From assembly GCA_963920705.1 (NCBI GenBank), contig OY987230.1:3038001-3102000 (forward strand): DNA of 64,000 nucleotides, read 5' to 3'. Positions 1-11,529 of this stretch are shown here, one piece after another. The notes beneath the pieces were generated by a model. The model did not search any database. It saw only the letters and a program-made list of their open reading frames with translations, and was not told where the DNA came from. The stretch is from Odiellus spinosus (lineage: Eukaryota; Arthropoda; Arachnida; Opiliones; Phalangiidae). Within the stretch, counting starts at the first letter, position 1. Each line of letters starts with the position of its first letter. Position numbers and translations under genes: made by a program.

Positions 1-951
1 AAGATTATTGGATTCAAATGGACACAAAACTTTTGATTTTTAAGCGATTTAGACAAAATTAAGACCACTCGAAAGACCAAATTTTGGTCTATCTAAAAAA
101 CAAGAGTTTTGGAAAATCCGTTGAAAAACATGGAAAATATGGACAATTCAAAAAACATCTAATATCAAAAAGCGAATTTTTAAAATCTGAAATTTGACTA
201 TTTTGATATTCTATGATTTCTTGAATTGGCCATATTTTTCTTGTTTTTCAACGGATTTTTCAAAACTATTGTTTTTTAGATAGACCAAAATTTAGTCTTT
301 CGAGTGGTCTTAATTTTGTCTAAATCGCTTAAAATTCAAAAGTTTTGTGTCCATTTGAATCCAATAATCTTGGATTTTTAAGCGTTTTTGCTTAATTTTA
401 ACCAATTTTATATTTGTCACGTTTTGGCAATTTAGACAAAACCAAAGTCATTCGAAAGAGCAATTAATGGACAGTCTAAATAATAAGAGTTTTCAAAAAT
501 CCGTTGAAAAACAAGAAAAATATGGCCAATTCAAGAAATCATAGAATATCAAAATAGTCAAATTTCAGATTTTCAAAATTCGCTTTTTGATATTAGATGT
601 TTTTTGAATTGTCCATATTTTCCATGTTTTTCAACGGATTTTCCAAAACTCTTGATTTTCAGATAGACCAATATTTGCTCTTTCGAGTGGTCTTAATTTT
701 GTCTAAATCGCTTAAAAATCAAAAGTTTTGTGTCCATTTGAATCCAATAATCTTGGATTTTTAAGCGTTTTTGCTTAATTTTAACCAATTTTATATTTGT
801 CACAATTTTGCAATTTAGACAAAAACAAAGTCATTCGATAGAGCAATTAATGGACAGTCTTAATAATAAGAGTTTTCAAAAATCCGTTGAAAAAGATGGA
901 AAATATGGACAATTCAAAAAACATCTAATATCAAAAAGCGAATTTTGAAAA
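1..951. repeat. Array start: A-A', B-A' then half of a B-B' dyad
   Basis: Junctions at 21 (+), 342 (-) and 725 (-). The first dyad is A-A' with a p core (core 131-241). The second is B-A' with a q core (514-624). The third, centred near 952, is B-B' with a p core and returns the array to forward. The window edge cuts the array mid-monomer, so it continues upstream. Confidence 0.9.
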
Positions 952-1536
952 TCTGAAATTTGACTATTTTGATATTCTATGATTTCTTGAATTGGCCATA
1001 TTTTTCTTGTTTTTCAACGGATTTTTGAAAACTCTTATTATTAAGACTGTCCATTAATTGCTCTTTCGAATGACTTTGGTTTTGTCTAAATTGCAAAATT
1101 GTGACAAATATAAAATTGGTTAAAATTAAGCAAAAACGCTTAAAAATCCAAGATTATTGGATTCAAATGGACACAAAACTTTTGATTTTTAAGCGATTTA
1201 GACAAAATTAAGACCAGTCGAAAGACCAAATTTTGGTCTATTTAAAAAACAAAAGTTTTGGAAAAACCGTTGAAAAACATGGAAAATATGGACAATTCAA
1301 AAAACATCTAATATCAAAAAGCGAATTTTGAAAATCTGAAATTTGACTATTTTGATATTCTATGATTTCTTGAATTGGCCATATTTTTCTTGTTTTTCAA
1401 CGGATTTTTGAAAACTCTTATTATTTAGACTGTCCATTAATTGCTCTTTCGAATGACTTTGGTTTTGTCTAAATTGCCAAAACGTGACAAATATAAAATT
1501 GGTTAAAATTAAGCAAAAACGCTTAAAAATCCAAGA

Positions 1537-1718
1537 TTATTGGATTCAAATGGACACAAAACTTTTGAATTTTAAGCGATTTAGACAAAATTAAGACCAC
1601 TCGAAAGACCAAATTTTGGTCTATCTAAAAAACAATAGTTTTGGAAAATCCGTTGAAAAACAAGAAAAATATGGCCAATTCAAGAAATCATACAATATCA
1701 AAATAGTCAAATTTCAGA
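1537..1718 (+). repeat. A arm of the monomer (~181 bp)
   Basis: Half-unit running from the junction dyad to the core centre. Diagnostic words are CAAATGGACACAAAAC, TAAGACCACTCGAAAG and TCTATCTAAAAAACAA. The A-A' dyads measure 362 bp, which is twice this length. The arm aligns to the B arm read outward-in: both share a TTTAGACAAAA word, an ATTCGAAAG/ACTCGAAAG word, AGAGTTTT and TCCGTTGAAAAAC in the same order. The two arms therefore look like diverged copies of one ancestral ~190-bp element (inference). Sub-variants differ in GATTTTTAAG versus GAATTTTAAG, in CAAGAG versus CAATAG, and in the palindrome described separately. Confidence 0.85.
1606..1622. repeat. 17-bp palindrome in the A arm, ACC/GGT form
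   Basis: AGACCAAATTTTGGTCT is a perfect palindrome of 8+1+8 bases inside the A arm. It is present in most A arms and could extrude as a small hairpin or bind a dimeric protein (inference). A second palindromic form and a mixed form also exist, described at 19599. Confidence 0.85.
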
Positions 1719-1787
1719 TTTTCAAAATTCGCTTTTTGATATTAGATGTTTTTTGAATTGTCCATATTTTCCATGTTTTTCAACGGA
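1649..1787. repeat. Core dyad, q orientation: 14-bp inverted repeats around a 111-bp core
   Basis: Left repeat TCCGTTGAAAAACA (1649-1662) and right repeat TGTTTTTCAACGGA (1774-1787) are perfect reverse complements. The 111-bp core between them is also an imperfect palindrome, pairing for example ATATGGCCAATTCAA with TTGAATTGTCCATAT. In this q orientation the core begins AGAAAAATATGGCC and ends GTCCATATTTTCCA. The whole 139-bp element could fold as a hairpin or cruciform. Every orientation switch in the window coincides with an element of this kind. Confidence 0.9.
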
Positions 1788-1919
1788 TTTTTGAAAACTC
1801 TTATTATTTAAACTGTCCATTAATTGCTCTTTCGAATGACTTTGGTTTTGTCTAAATTGCAAAATTGTGACAAATATAAAATTGGTTAAAATTAAGCAAA
1901 AACGCTTAAAAATCCAAGA
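1719..1919 (-). repeat. B arm of the monomer (~202 bp), inverted in forward units
   Basis: The second half-unit, present here as its reverse complement. Diagnostic words on the + strand are CTCTTATTATTTA, CTGTCCATTAATTGCTC, TTTCGAATGACTTTGG and ACAAATATAAAATTGG. B-B' dyads measure 404 bp, twice this arm. Two alleles recur next to the junction: GCAAAATTGTGAC and GCCAAAACGTGAC. In several blocks the second allele travels with p-core units (for example 1170, 1936, 2702, 14186). The TATAAAA stretch occurs in every B arm, but nothing supports promoter activity. Confidence 0.85.
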
Positions 1920-1961
1920 TTATTGGATTCAAATGGACACAAAACTTTTGATTTTTAAGCG
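1903..1961. repeat. Junction dyad between monomers
   Basis: CGCTTAAAAATC (1903-1914) and GATTTTTAAGCG (1950-1961) are perfect 12-bp inverted repeats with a 35-bp spacer. At the upstream side of the spacer is CCAAGATTATTGG, CCAA/TTGG around a 5-bp centre. A lies on one side and B on the other at all 168 junctions inspected; I saw no symmetric A'/A or B'/B junction. Roughly half of A arms carry GAATTTTAAGCG, which weakens the repeat by one base. Confidence 0.85.
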
Positions 1962-2031
1962 ATTTAGACAAAATTAAGACCACTCGAAAGACCAAATTTT
2001 GGTCTATCTAAAAAACAAGAGTTTTGGAAAA

Positions 2032-2170
2032 TCCGTTGAAAAACATGGAAAATATGGACAATTCAAAAAACATCTAATATCAAAAAGCGAATTTTGAAAA
2101 TCTGAAATTTGACTATTTTGATATTCTATGATTTCTTGAATTGGCCATATTTTTCTTGTTTTTCAACGGA
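2032..2170. repeat. Core dyad, p orientation: the same core inverted
   Basis: The same 14-bp inverted repeats (2032-2045 and 2157-2170) flank a core of exactly 111 bp. Here it begins TGGAAAATATGGAC and ends GGCCATATTTTTCT, the reverse complement of the q core apart from point variants. The flanking arms are A on the left and B' on the right, as in the neighbouring q unit. Relative to fixed flanks, only the segment between the inverted repeats has flipped. Confidence 0.9.
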
Positions 2171-4330
2171 TTTTTGAAAACTCTTATTATTTAGACTGTC
2201 CATTAATTGCTCTTTCGAATGACTTTGGTTTTGTCTAAATTGCCAAAACGTGACAAATATAAAATTGGTTAAAATTAAGCAAAAACGCTTAAAAATCCAA
2301 GATTATTGGATTCAAATGGACACAAAACTTTTGAATTTTAAGCGATTTAGACAAAATTAAGACCACTCGAAAGACCAAATTTTGGTCTATCTAAAAAACA
2401 ATAGTTTTGGAAAATCCGTTGAAAAACAAGAAAAATATGGCCAATTCAAGAAATCATACAATATCAAAATAGTCAAATTTCAGATTTTCAAAATTCGCTT
2501 TTTGATATTAGATGTTTTTTGAATTGTCCATATTTTCCATGTTTTTCAACGGATTTTTGAAAACTCTTATTATTTAAACTGTCCATTAATTGCTCTTTCG
2601 AATGACTTTGGTTTTGTCTAAATTGCAAAATTGTGACAAATATAAAATTGGTTAAAATTAAGCAAAAACGCTTAAAAATCCAAGATTATTGGATTCAAAT
2701 GGACACAAAACTTTTGATTTTTAAGCGATTTAGACAAAATTAAGACCACTCGAAAGACCAAATTTTGGTCTATCTAAAAAACAAGAGTTTTGGAAAATCC
2801 GTTGAAAAACATGGAAAATATGGACAATTCAAAAAACATCTAATATCAAAAAGTGAATTTTGAAAATCTGAAATTTGACTATTTTGATATTCTATGATTT
2901 CTTGAATTGGCCATATTTTTCTTGTTTTTCAACGGATTTTTGAAAACTCTTATTATTTAGACTGTCCATTAATTGCTCTTTCGAATGACTTTGGTTTTGT
3001 CTAAATTGCCAAAACGTGACAAATATAAAATTGGTTAAAATTAAGCAAAAACGCTTAAAAATCCAAGATTATTGGATTCAAATGGACACAAAACTTTTGA
3101 ATTTTAAGCGATTTAGACAAAATTAAGACCACTCGAAAGACCAAATTTTGGTCTATCTAAAAAACAATAGTTTTGGAAAATCCGTTGAAAAACAAGAAAA
3201 ATATGGCCAATTCTAGAAATCATACAATATCAAAATAGTGAAATTTCAGATTTTAAAAATTCGCTTTTTGATATTAGATGTTTTTTGAATTGTCCATATT
3301 TTCCATGTTTTTCAACGGATTTTACAAAACTCTTGATTTTCAGATAGACCAATATTTGCTCTTTCGAGGGGTCTTAATTTTGTCTAAATCGCTTAAAAAT
3401 CAAAAGTTTTGTGTCCATTTGAATCCAATAATCTTGGATTTTTAAGCGTTTTTGCTTTATTTTAACCAATTTTATATTTGTCACAATTTTGCAATTTAGA
3501 CAAAACCAAAGTCATTCGAAAGAGCAATTAATGGGCAGTTTAAATAATAAGAGTTTTCAAAAATCCGTTGAAAAACATGGAAAATATGGACAATTCAAAA
3601 AACATCTAATATCAAAAAGCGAATTTTGAAAATCTGAAATTTGACTATTTTGATATTCTATGATTTCTTGAATTGGCCATATTTTTCTTGTTTTTCAACG
3701 GATTTTTGAAAACTCTTATTATTTAGACTGTCCATTAATTGCTCTTTAGAATGACTTTGGTTTTGTCTAAATTGCAAAATTGTGACAAATATAAAATTGG
3801 TTAAAATTAAGCAAAAACGCTTAAAAATCCAAGATTATTGGATTCAAATGGACACAAAACTTTTGAATTTTAAGCGATTTAGACAAAATTAAGACCACTC
3901 GAAAGACCAAATTTTGGTCTATCTAAAAAACAATAGTTTTGGAAAATCCGTTGAAAAACAAGAAAAATATGGCCAATTCAAGAAATCATACAATATCAAA
4001 ATAGTCAAATTTCAGATTTTAAAAATTCCCTTTTTGATATTAGATGTTTTTTGAATTGTCCATATTTTCCATGTTTTTCAACGGATTTTCCAAAACTCTT
4101 GTTTTTTTAGATAGACCAATATTTGCTCTTTCGAGTGGTCTTAATTTTGTCTAAATCGCTTAAAATTCAAAAGTTTTGTGTCCATTTGAATCCAATAATC
4201 TTGGATTTTTAAGCGTTTTAGCTTAATTTTAACCAATTTTATATTTGTCACAATTTTGCAATTTAGACAAAACCAAAGTCATTCGAAAGAGCAATTAATG
4301 GACAGTCTAAATAATAAGAGTTTTCAAAAA

Positions 4331-4469
4331 TCCGTTGAAAAACAAGAAAAATGTGGACAATTCAAGAAATCATAGAATATCAAAATAGTCAAATTTCAGA
4401 TTTTCAAAATTCGCTTTTTGATATTAGATGTTTTTTGAATTGGCCATATTTTTCTTGTTTTTCAACGGA
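4331..4469. repeat. Hybrid core dyad with q-like body and AAG/CTT at both ends
   Basis: The left end reads CAAGAAAAATGTGGAC and the right end GGCCATATTTTTCTTG. The body is q (AATAGTCAAATTTCAG) but the right end is of p type. This is a recombinant core whose breakpoint lies inside the outer ~25 bp of the core. Similar cores occur in the units starting at 5704, 7236, 8002, 18335, 22545, 24457 and 30197. Confidence 0.75.
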
Positions 4470-6769
4470 TTTTTGAAAACTCTTATTATTATGACTGTCC
4501 ATTAATTGCTCTTTCGAATGACTTTGTTTTTGTCTAAATTGCAAAATTGTGACAAATATAAAATTGGTTAAAATTAAGCAAAAACGCTTAAAAATCCAAG
4601 ATTATTGGATTAAAATGGACACAAAACTTTTGATTTTTAAGCGATTTAGACAAAATTAAGACCACTCGAAAGAGCAAATATTGGTCTATCTGAAAATCAA
4701 GAGTTTTGGAAAATCCGTTGAAAAACATGGAAAATATGGACAATTCAAAAAACATCTAATATCAAAAAGCGAATTTTTAAAATCTGAAATTTGACTATTT
4801 TGATATTCTATGATTTCTTGAATTGGCCATATTTTTCTTGTTTTTCAACGGATTTTCCAAAACTATTGTTTTTTAGATAGACCAAAATTTGGTCTTTCGA
4901 GTGGTCTTAATTTTGTCTAAATCGCTTAAAATTCAAAAGTTTTGTGTCCATTTGAATCCAATAATCTTGGATTTTTATGCGTTTTTGCTTAATTTTAACC
5001 AATTTTATATTTGTCACAATTTTGCAATTTAGACAAAACCAAAGTCATTCGAAAGAGCAATTAATGGACAGTCTAAATAATAAGAGTTTTCAAAAATCCG
5101 TTGAAAAACAAGAAAAATATGGCCAATTCAAGAAATCATAGAATATCAAAATAGTCAAATTTCAGATTTTCAAAATTCGCTTTTTGATATTAGATGTTTT
5201 TTGAATTGTCCATATTTTCCATGTTTTTCAACGGATTTTTGAAAACTCTTATTATTTAAACTGTCCATTAATTGCTCTTTCGAATGACTTTGGTTTTGTC
5301 TAAATTGCCAAAACGTGACAAATATAAAATTGGTTAAAATTAAGCAAAAACGCTTAAAAATCCAAGATTATTGGATTCAAATGGACACAAAACTTTTGAA
5401 TTTTAAGCGATTTAGACAAAATTAAGACCACTCGAAAGACCAAATTTTGGTCTATCTAAAAACAATAGTTTTGGAAAATCCGTTGAAAAACAAGAAAAAT
5501 ATGGCCAATTCAAGAAATCATAGAATATCAAAATAGTCAAATTTCAGATTTTAAAAATTCGCTTTTTGATAATAGATGTTTTTTGAATTGTCCATATTTT
5601 CCATGTTTTTCAACGGATTTTCCAAAACTCTTGATTTTCAGATAGACCAATATTTGCTCTTTCGAGTGGTCTTAATTTTGTCTAAATCGCTTAAAATTCA
5701 AAAGTTTTGTGTCCATTTGAATCCAATAATCTTGGATTTTTAAGCGTTTTTGCTTAATTTTAACCAATTTTATATTTGTCACAATTTTGCAATTTAGACA
5801 AAACCAAAGTCATTCGAAAGAGCAATTAATGGACAGTCTAAATAATAAGTGTTTTCAAAAATCCGTTGAAAAACAAGAAAAATATGGCCAATTCAAAAAA
5901 TCATAGAATATCAAAATAGTCAAATTTCAGATTTTCAAAATTCGCTTTTTGATATTAGATGTTTTTTGAATTGGCCATATTTTTCTTGTTTTTCAACGGA
6001 TTTTTGAAAACTCTTATTATTAAGACTGTCCATTAATTGCTCTTTCGAATGACTTTGTTTTTGTCTAAATTGCAAAATTGTGACAAATATAAAATTGGTT
6101 AAAATTAAGCAAAAACGCTTAAAAATCCAAGATTATTGGATTCAAATGGACACAAAACTTTTGAATTTTAAGCGATTTAGACAAAATTAAGACCACTCGA
6201 AAGAGCAAATATTGGTCTATCTAAAAAACAAGAGTTTTGGAAAATCCGTTGAAAAACATGGAAAATATGGACAATTCAAAAAACATCTAATATCAAAAAG
6301 CGAATTTTTAAAATCTGAAATTTGACTATTTTGATATTGTATGATTTCTTGAATTGGCCATATTTTTCTTGTTTTTCAACGGATTTTCCAAAACTATTGT
6401 TTTTTAGATAGACCAAAATTTGGTCTTTCGAGTGGTCTTAATTTTGTCTAAATCGCTTAAAATTCAAAAGTTTTGTGTCCATTTGAATCCAATAATCTTG
6501 GATTTTTAAGCGTTTTTGCTTAATTTTAAAAAAATTTTATATTTGTCACAATTTTGCAATTTAGACAAAACCAAAGTCATTCGAAAGAGCAATTAATGGA
6601 CAGTCTAAATAATAAGAGTTTTCAAAAATCCGTTGAAAAACAAGAAAAATATGGCCAATTCAAGAAATCATAGAATATCAAAATAGTCAAATTTCAGATT
6701 TTCAAAATTCGCTTTATGATATTAGATGTTTTTTGAATTGTCCATATTTTCCATGTTTTTCAACGGATT

Positions 6770-6850
6770 TTCCAAAACTCTTGTTTTTTAGATAGACCAA
6801 TATTTGCTCTTTCGAATGACTTTGTTTTGTCTAAATTGCAAAATTGTGAC
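6770..6850 (-). repeat. Chimeric arm: A' next to the core, B' next to the junction
   Basis: The core-side part reads CTTGTTTTTTAGATAGACC (A type) and the junction-side part reads AATGACTTTGTTTTGTC (B type). The join falls at GCTCTTTCGA (about 6806-6815), a word common to both arms. It is one of few places where the two arms have recombined internally, and it shows that A and B still pair over about 10 bp. Confidence 0.8.
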
Positions 6851-8994
6851 AAATATAAAATTGGTTAAAATAAAGCAAAAACGCTTAAAAATCCAAGATT
6901 ATTGGATTCAAATGGACACAAAACTTTTGATTTTTAAGCGATTTAGACAAAATTAAGACCACTCGAAAGAGCAAATATTGGTCTATCTGAAAATCAAGAG
7001 TTTTGGAAAATCCGTTGAAAAACATGGAAAATATGGACAATTCAAAAAACATCTAATATCAAAAAGCGAATTTTTAAAATCTGAAATTTGACTATTTTGA
7101 TATTGTATGATTTCTAGAATTGGCCATATTTTTCTTGTTTTTCAACGGATTTTCCAAAACTATTGTTTTTTAGATAGACCAAAATTTGGTCTTTCGAGTG
7201 GTCTTAATTTTGTCTAAATCGCTTAAAATTCAAAAGTTTTGTGTCCATTTGAATCCAATAATCTTGGATTTTTAAGCGTTTTTGCTTAATTTTAACCAAT
7301 TTTATATTTGTCACAATTTTGCAATTTAGACAAAACCAAAGTCATTCGAAAGAGCAATTAATGGACAGTCTAAATAATAAGAGTTTTCAAAAATCCGTTG
7401 AAAAACAAGAAAAATGTGGACAATTCAAGAAATCATAGAATATCAAAATAGTCAAATTTCAGATTTTCAAAATTCGCTTTTTGATATTAGATGTTTTTTG
7501 AATTGGCCATATTTTTCTTGTTTTTCAACGGATTTTTGAAAACTCTTATTATTAAGACTGTCCATTAATTGCTCTTTCGAATGACTTTGTTTTTGTCTAA
7601 ATTGCAAAATTGTGACAAATATAAAATTGGTTAAAATTAAGCAAAAACGCTTAAAAATCCAAGATTATTGGATTCAAATGGACACAAAACTTTTGAATTT
7701 TAAGCGATTTAGACAAAATTAAGACCACTCGAAAGAGCAAATATTGGTCTATCTAAAAAACAAGAGTTTTGGAAAATCCGTTGAAAAACATGGAAAATAT
7801 GGACAATTCAAAAAACATCTAATATCAAAAAGCGAATTTTTAAAATCTGAAATTTGACTATATTGATATTGTATGATTTCTTGAATTGGCCATATTTTTC
7901 TTGTTTTTCAACGGATTTTCCAAAACTATTGTTTTTTAGATAGACCAAAATTTGGTCTTTCGAGTGGTCTTAATTTTGTCTAAATCGCCTAAAATTCAAA
8001 AGTTTTGTGTCCATTTGAATCCAATAATCTTGGATTTTTAAGCGTTTTTGCTTAATTTTAACCAATTTTATATTTGTCACAATTTTGCAATTTAGACAAA
8101 ACCAAAGTCATTCGAAAGAGCAATTAATGGACAGTCTAAATAATAAGTGTTTTCAAAAATCCGTTGAAAAACAAGAAAAATATGGCCAATTCAAAAAATC
8201 ATAGAATATCAAAATAGTCAAATTTCAGATTTTCAAAATTCGCTTTTTGATATTAGATGTTTTTTGAATTGGCCATATTTTTCTTGTTTTTCAACGGATT
8301 TTTGAAAACTCTTATTATTAAGACTGTCCATTAATTGCTCTTTCGAATGACTTTGTTTTTGTCTAAATTGCAAAATTGTGACAAATATAAAATTGGTTAA
8401 AATTAAGCTAAACGCTTAAAAATCCAAGATTATTGGATTCAAATGGACACAAAACTTTTGAATTTTAAGCGATTTAGACAAAATTAAGACCACTCGAAAG
8501 AGCAAATATTGGTCTATCTAAAAAACAAGAGTTTTGGAAAATCCGTTGAAAAACATGGAAAATATGGACAATTCAAAAAACATCTAATATCAAAAAGCGA
8601 ATTTTTAAAATCTGAAATTTGACTATTTTGATATTGTATGATTTCTTGAATTGGCCATATTTTTCTTGTTTTTCAACGGATTTTCCAAAACTATTGTTTT
8701 TTAGATAGACCAAAATTTGGTCTTTCGAGTGGTCTTAATTTTGTCTAAATCGCCTAAAATTCAAAAGTTTTGTGTCCATTTGAATCCAATAATCTTGGAT
8801 TTTTAAGCGTTTTTGCTTAATTTTAACCAATTTTATATTTGTCACAATTTTGCAATTTAGACAAAACCAAAGTCATTCGAAAGAGCAATTAATGGACAGT
8901 CTAAATAATAAGTGTTTTCAAAAATCCGTTGAAAAACAAGAAAAATATGGCCAATTCAAAAAATCATAGAATATCAAAATAGTCAAATTTCAGA

Positions 8995-11340
8995 TTTTCA
9001 AAATTCGCTTTTTGATATTAGATGTTTTTTGAATTGTCCATATTTTCCATGTTTTTCAACGGATTTTTGAAAACTCTTATTATTTAAACTGTCCATTAAT
9101 TGCTCTTTCGAATGACTTTGTTTTGTCTAAATTGCAAAATTGTGAAAAATATAAAATTGGTTAAAATTAAGCAAAAACGCTTAAAAATCCAAGATTATTG
9201 GATTCAAATGGACACAAAACTTTTGATTTTTAAGCGATTTAGACAAAATTAAGACCACTCGAAAGACCAAATTTTGGTCTATCTAAAAAACAATAGTTTT
9301 GGAAAATCCGTTGAAAAACATGGAAAATATGGACAATTCAAAAAACCATCTAATATCAAAAAGCGAATTTTGAAAATCTGAAATTTGACTATTTTGATAT
9401 TCTATGATTTCTTGAATTGGCCATATTTTTCTTGTTTTTCAACGGATTTTTAAAAACTCTTATTATTTAGACTGTCCATTAATTGCTCTTTCGAATGACT
9501 TTGGTTTTGTCTAAATTGCCAAAACGTGACAAATATAAAATTGGTTAAAATTAAGCCAAAACGCTTAAAAATCCAAGATTATTGGATTCAAATGGACACA
9601 AAACTTTTGAATTTTAAGCGATTTAGACAAAATTAAGACCACTCGAAAGACCAAATTTTGGTCTATCTAAAAAACAATAGTTTTGGAAAATCCGTTGAAA
9701 AACAAGAAAAATATGGCCAATTCAAGAAATCATACAATATCAAAATAGTCAAATTTCAGATTTTCAAAATTCGCTTTTTGATATTAGATGTTTTTTGAAT
9801 TGTCCATATTTTCCATGTTTTTCAACGGATTTTCCAAAACTCTTGTTTTTTAGATAGACCAAAATTTGGTCTTTCGAGTGGTCTTAATTTTGTCTAAATC
9901 GCTTAAAAATCAAAAGTTTTGTGTCCATTTGAATCCAATAATCTTGGATTTTTAAGCGTTTTTGCTTAATTTTAACCAATTTTATATTTGTCACAATTTT
10001 GCAATTTAGACAAAACCAAAGTCATTCGAAAGAGCAATTAATGGACAGTCTAAATAATAAGTGTTTTCAAAAATCCGTTGAAAAACAAGAAAAATATGGC
10101 CAATTCAAAAAATCATAGAATATCAAAATAGTCAAATTTCAGATTTTCAAAATTCGCTTTTTGATATTAGATGTTTTTTGAATTGTCCATATTTTCCATG
10201 TTTTTCAACGGATTTTTGAAAACTCTTATTATTTAAACTGTCCATTAATTGCTCTTTCGAATGACTTTGTTTTGTCTAAATTGCAAAATTGTGAAAAATA
10301 TAAAATTGGTTAAAATTAAGCAAAAACGCTTAAAAATCCAAGATTATTGGATTCAAATGGACACAAAACTTTTGATTTTTAAGCGATTTAGACAAAATTA
10401 AGACCACTCGAAAGACCAAATTTTGGTCTATCTAAAAAACAATAGTTTTGGAAAATCCGTTGAAAAACATGGAAAATATGGACAATTCAAAAAACATCTA
10501 ATATCAAAAAGCGAATTTTGAAAATCTGAAATTTGACTATTTTGATATTCTATGATTTCTTGAATTGGCCATATTTTTCTTGTTTTTCAACGGATTTTTG
10601 AAAACTCTTATTATTTAGACTTTCCATTAATTGCTCTTTCGAATGACTTTGGTTTTTGTCTAAATTGCCAAAACGTGACAAATATAAAATTGGTTAAAAT
10701 TAAGCCAAAACGCTTAAAAATCCAAGATTATTGGATTCAAATGGACACAAAACTTTTGAATTTTAAGCGATTTAGACAAAATTAAGACCACTCGAAAGAC
10801 CAAATTTTGGTCTATCTAAAAAACAATAGTTTTGGAAAATCCGTTGAAATACAAGAAAAATATGGCCAATTCAAGAAATCATACAATATCAAAATAGTCA
10901 AATTTCAGATTTTCAAAATTCGCTTTTTGATATTAGATGTTTTTTGAATTGTCCATATTTTCCATGTTTTTCAACGGATTTTCCAAAACTCTTGTTTTTT
11001 AGATAGACCAAAATTTGGTCTTTCGAGTGGTCTTAATTTTGTCTAAATCGCTTAAAAATCAAAAGTTTTGTGTCCATTTGAATCCAATAATCTTGGATTT
11101 TTAAGCGTTTTTGCTTAATTTTAACCAATTTTATATTTGTCACAATTTTGCAATTTAGACAAAACCAAAGTCATTCGAAAGAGCAATTAATGGACAGTCT
11201 AAATAATAAGAGTTTTCAAAAATCCGTTGAAAAACAAGAAAAATGTGGACAATTCAAGAAATCATAGAATATCAAAATAGTCAAATTTCAGATTTTCAAA
11301 ATTCGCTTTTTGATATTAGATGTTTTTTGAATTGTCCATA
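8995..11340. repeat. Trimer higher-order repeat, period ~1149 bp
   Basis: Junction pattern +, +, - at 9211, 9595, 9916 and again at 10360, 10744, 11065. Both copies carry GTGAAAAATATAAAATT before the first unit and AAGCCAAAACGC before the second. Dyads run A-B' (p), A-A' (q), then B-B' (q) in copy 1. Copy 2 breaks off into a B-A' dyad at 11065. Confidence 0.85.
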
Positions 11341-11529
11341 TTTTCCATGTTTTTCAACGGATTTTCCAAAACTCTTGTTTTTTAGATAGACCAAAATTTG
11401 GTCTTTCGAGTGGTCTTAATTTTGTCTAAATCGCTTAAAAATCAAAAGTTTTGTGTCCATTTGAATCCAATGATCTTGGATTTTTAAGCGTTTTTGCTTA
11501 ATTTTAACCAATTTTATATTTGTCCCAAT

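Larger units (their letters stand above)
1537..1919 (+). repeat. Reference forward monomer (A arm + inverted B arm, q core)
   Basis: A clean 383-bp unit measured from the centre of one junction dyad to the next. In order it holds the landmark GACACAAAAC, the A-arm palindrome at 1606-1622, the left 14-bp inverted repeat (1649-1662), the 111-bp core in q orientation (1663-1773), the right inverted repeat (1774-1787), and the inverted B arm with ACTGTCCATTAATTGCTC and the TATAAAATTGG stretch. The next unit, at 1920, has the same arms apart from point variants but carries the opposite core orientation. Confidence 0.95.
952..3250 (+). repeat. Forward run with a 766-bp p/q dimer higher-order repeat
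   Basis: Six forward junctions at 1170, 1553, 1936, 2319, 2702 and 3085, exactly 383 bp apart. Core orientation alternates p, q, p, q, p, q. Linked variants alternate with it: p units carry CAAGAG (where present) and GCCAAAACGTGAC, q units carry CAATAG and GCAAAATTGTGAC. The real period is thus a dimer of about 766 bp. The last unit ends in an A-A' switch at about 3250. Confidence 0.9.
3251..8994. repeat. Strictly alternating A-A'/B-B' block (multi-kb palindrome)
   Basis: Junctions alternate - and + without exception: 3406-, 3851+, 4173-, 4618+, 4939-, 5384+, 5704-, 6149+, 6470-, 6915+, 7236-, 7681+, 8002-, 8446+ and 8767-. Spacing alternates about 321 and 445 bp, a 766-bp period. Every core centre here is a centre of near-symmetry for its neighbours, so inverted-repeat arms can be extended by whole monomers. 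Several B-B' cores (for example 4331-4469) have matching outer ends on both sides. Confidence 0.9.

Noticed and set aside
1649-1662. CENP-B box
   Set aside because: The required pattern TTCG, four bases, A, two bases, CGGG is absent. The nearest words (CAACGGA and TTTCGAATGA) lack the CGGG part and correct spacing.
1649-1787. Known site-specific invertase site (Hin, Gin or FLP type)
   Set aside because: The 14-bp repeats do not match recombination sites I recognise, no recombinase gene is present, and the context is eukaryotic satellite. The inversion idea is kept only as a mechanism-neutral hypothesis.
1537-1919. Foldback or MITE-type transposon
   Set aside because: The near-palindromic 362-404-bp dyads resemble a foldback element, but copies are strictly tandem with no target-site duplications, no unique flanks and no isolated insertion. 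A mobile origin of the ancestor remains possible but is not visible here.
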